From positions 360 through 5,894 of the forward strand of contig DIQU01000015.1 of assembly GCA_002426555.1 (NCBI GenBank): a stretch of DNA of 5,535 nucleotides. Reading direction: 5' to 3'. Of this stretch, positions 4,928 to 5,535 are shown piece after piece. The DNA is from Firmicutes bacterium UBA5454 (lineage in GTDB: Bacteria; Bacillota; Clostridia; Caldicoprobacterales; DTU083). The position numbers and the translations under genes were made by a program. Under the pieces are notes generated by a model. That model ran no database searches, was not told the DNA's origin, and saw only the letters and a program-made list of their open reading frames with translations. The stretch's first letter is position 1; each line of letters begins with the position of its first letter.

Positions 4928-5535
4928 TTGAGAAAATTTCTAAGAGGCCCAGGTTTTTATTTATTGCTTTTGATAGTGATTATACTCGTTGTTGCCATGT
5001 CCGATGTAGGAGGACAACAAGAACGATTGCCCTATCCAAAATTATTGCAGGAAATTCGTGAGGGAAAAATCACCCATCTCATGAGCACCGATCGTACCAT
5101 TGTCGGTCTGCGGAGTGGGTCATCCATTCCATTGGAAAGCTTTCCCCAAAAATATGACTTTCAATCCTACGCACCTCACAGCACCATATTTGAAAGAGAC
5201 GTTAGAATCATCGAGGCAGAGCGTCTAGGAGTTGAACCCGAGGAAATTACTTCCGACCAATTTCGTTTTCAATGGGATCCGCAGCCCATTCCAGAAACAC
5301 CCTGGTGGTTGACCTTTCTGCCATTTGTCTTAATGATTGTTATTTTTGTCATATTCTGGTTTGTCTTCATGCAGCAAGCACAAGGCGGAGGCAATAAGGT
5401 AATGTCGTTTGGTAAAAGCCGTGCACGGCTTCACCAGGAAGACAAAAACCGCATCACATTTGACAATGTAGCCGGTGCCGAAGAGGAAAAGGATGAACTG
5501 AAAGAAATAGTGGAGTTTTTGAAAAACCCCAGAAA
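4928..5535 (+). CDS. ftsH: ATP-dependent zinc metalloprotease FtsH, N-terminal part (runs off window)
   Basis: FtsH is a hexameric membrane-anchored AAA+ protease that extracts and degrades membrane and regulatory proteins. Here 202 complete codons are present from TTG 4928; the gene continues past the right edge, so the Walker motifs and the HEXXH zinc site are not visible. The visible part is typical: a short basic tail (MRKFLRGPG), TM1 (about 10-25), an external domain of about 100 residues (26-125) that starts with the family-like motif LPYPKLLQEIREGKI, TM2 (about 126-148), the conserved MQQAQGGGNKVMSFGKSRAR (148-167), and the start of the AAA domain, ITFDNVAGAEEEKDELKEIV (176-195), then EFLKNPR. 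TTG was chosen because a perfect ribosome binding site lies 7 bases upstream and the protein from it matches the usual FtsH N-terminus. The gene follows hpt, as in Bacillus and many Clostridia. Confidence 0.95.
   Translation, partial: MRKFLRGPGFYLLLLIVIILVVAMSDVGGQQERLPYPKLLQEIREGKITHLMSTDRTIVGLRSGSSIPLESFPQKYDFQSYAPHSTIFERDVRIIEAERLGVEPEEITSDQFRFQWDPQPIPETPWWLTFLPFVLMIVIFVIFWFVFMQQAQGGGNKVMSFGKSRARLHQEDKNRITFDNVAGAEEEKDELKEIVEFLKNPR

Overview
This window looks like a core chromosomal segment from an endospore-forming Firmicute, most likely of the Clostridia. The main reason is an intact spoIIE gene, which is found only in spore formers. It is followed by tilS, hpt and ftsH, all on the + strand in the order known from Bacillus and Clostridia. 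AT-rich intergenic DNA, strong AGGAGG-type ribosome binding sites and TTG start codons fit this. The genus cannot be fixed from the sequence. In B. subtilis yabS and yabT lie between spoIIE and tilS; here that gap holds no gene.

Layout. (1) Bases 1-22 are the 3' end of a tRNA with an encoded CCA, followed at 29-57 by its intrinsic terminator. (2) Bases 58-287 are the spoIIE control region. It has a sigma-A type promoter with two perfect consensus hexamers (TTGACA 207-212, TATAAT 234-239) separated by an abnormal 21 bp, an extended -10 TG, and three sites resembling Spo0A boxes. This is the architecture of the Spo0A-activated promoter class that includes B. subtilis spoIIE and spoIIG. A reading frame open from 207 begins inside the -35 element, so the real start is placed at TTG 288, behind AGGCGGTG. 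(3) Bases 288-2702 encode SpoIIE: a membrane domain, a central domain and a PP2C-type phosphatase. (4) Bases 2703-2889 hold a probable terminator, a short tandem repeat, an inverted repeat and one or two candidate promoters for tilS. (5) tilS (2890-4317) and hpt (4311-4850) overlap by 7 bases and are probably translationally coupled. (6) A 77-base gap with a weak possible promoter and a very strong ribosome binding site leads into ftsH, which starts at TTG 4928 and runs off the right edge after 202 codons.

How the genes relate. SpoIIE dephosphorylates SpoIIAA to activate sigma-F in the forespore and helps build the polar septum. TilS makes lysidine at position 34 of tRNA-Ile2, Hpt salvages hypoxanthine and guanine, and FtsH is the membrane AAA+ protease. 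From B. subtilis work, SpoIIE is an FtsH substrate through its N-terminal tail, and TilS and HprT have been reported to influence ftsH expression, so the neighbours may be functionally linked.

I see no new system, mobile element, CRISPR array or defence gene here. The most useful points are the promoter architecture, the corrected SpoIIE and TilS starts, and the partial tRNA and partial ftsH at the edges.
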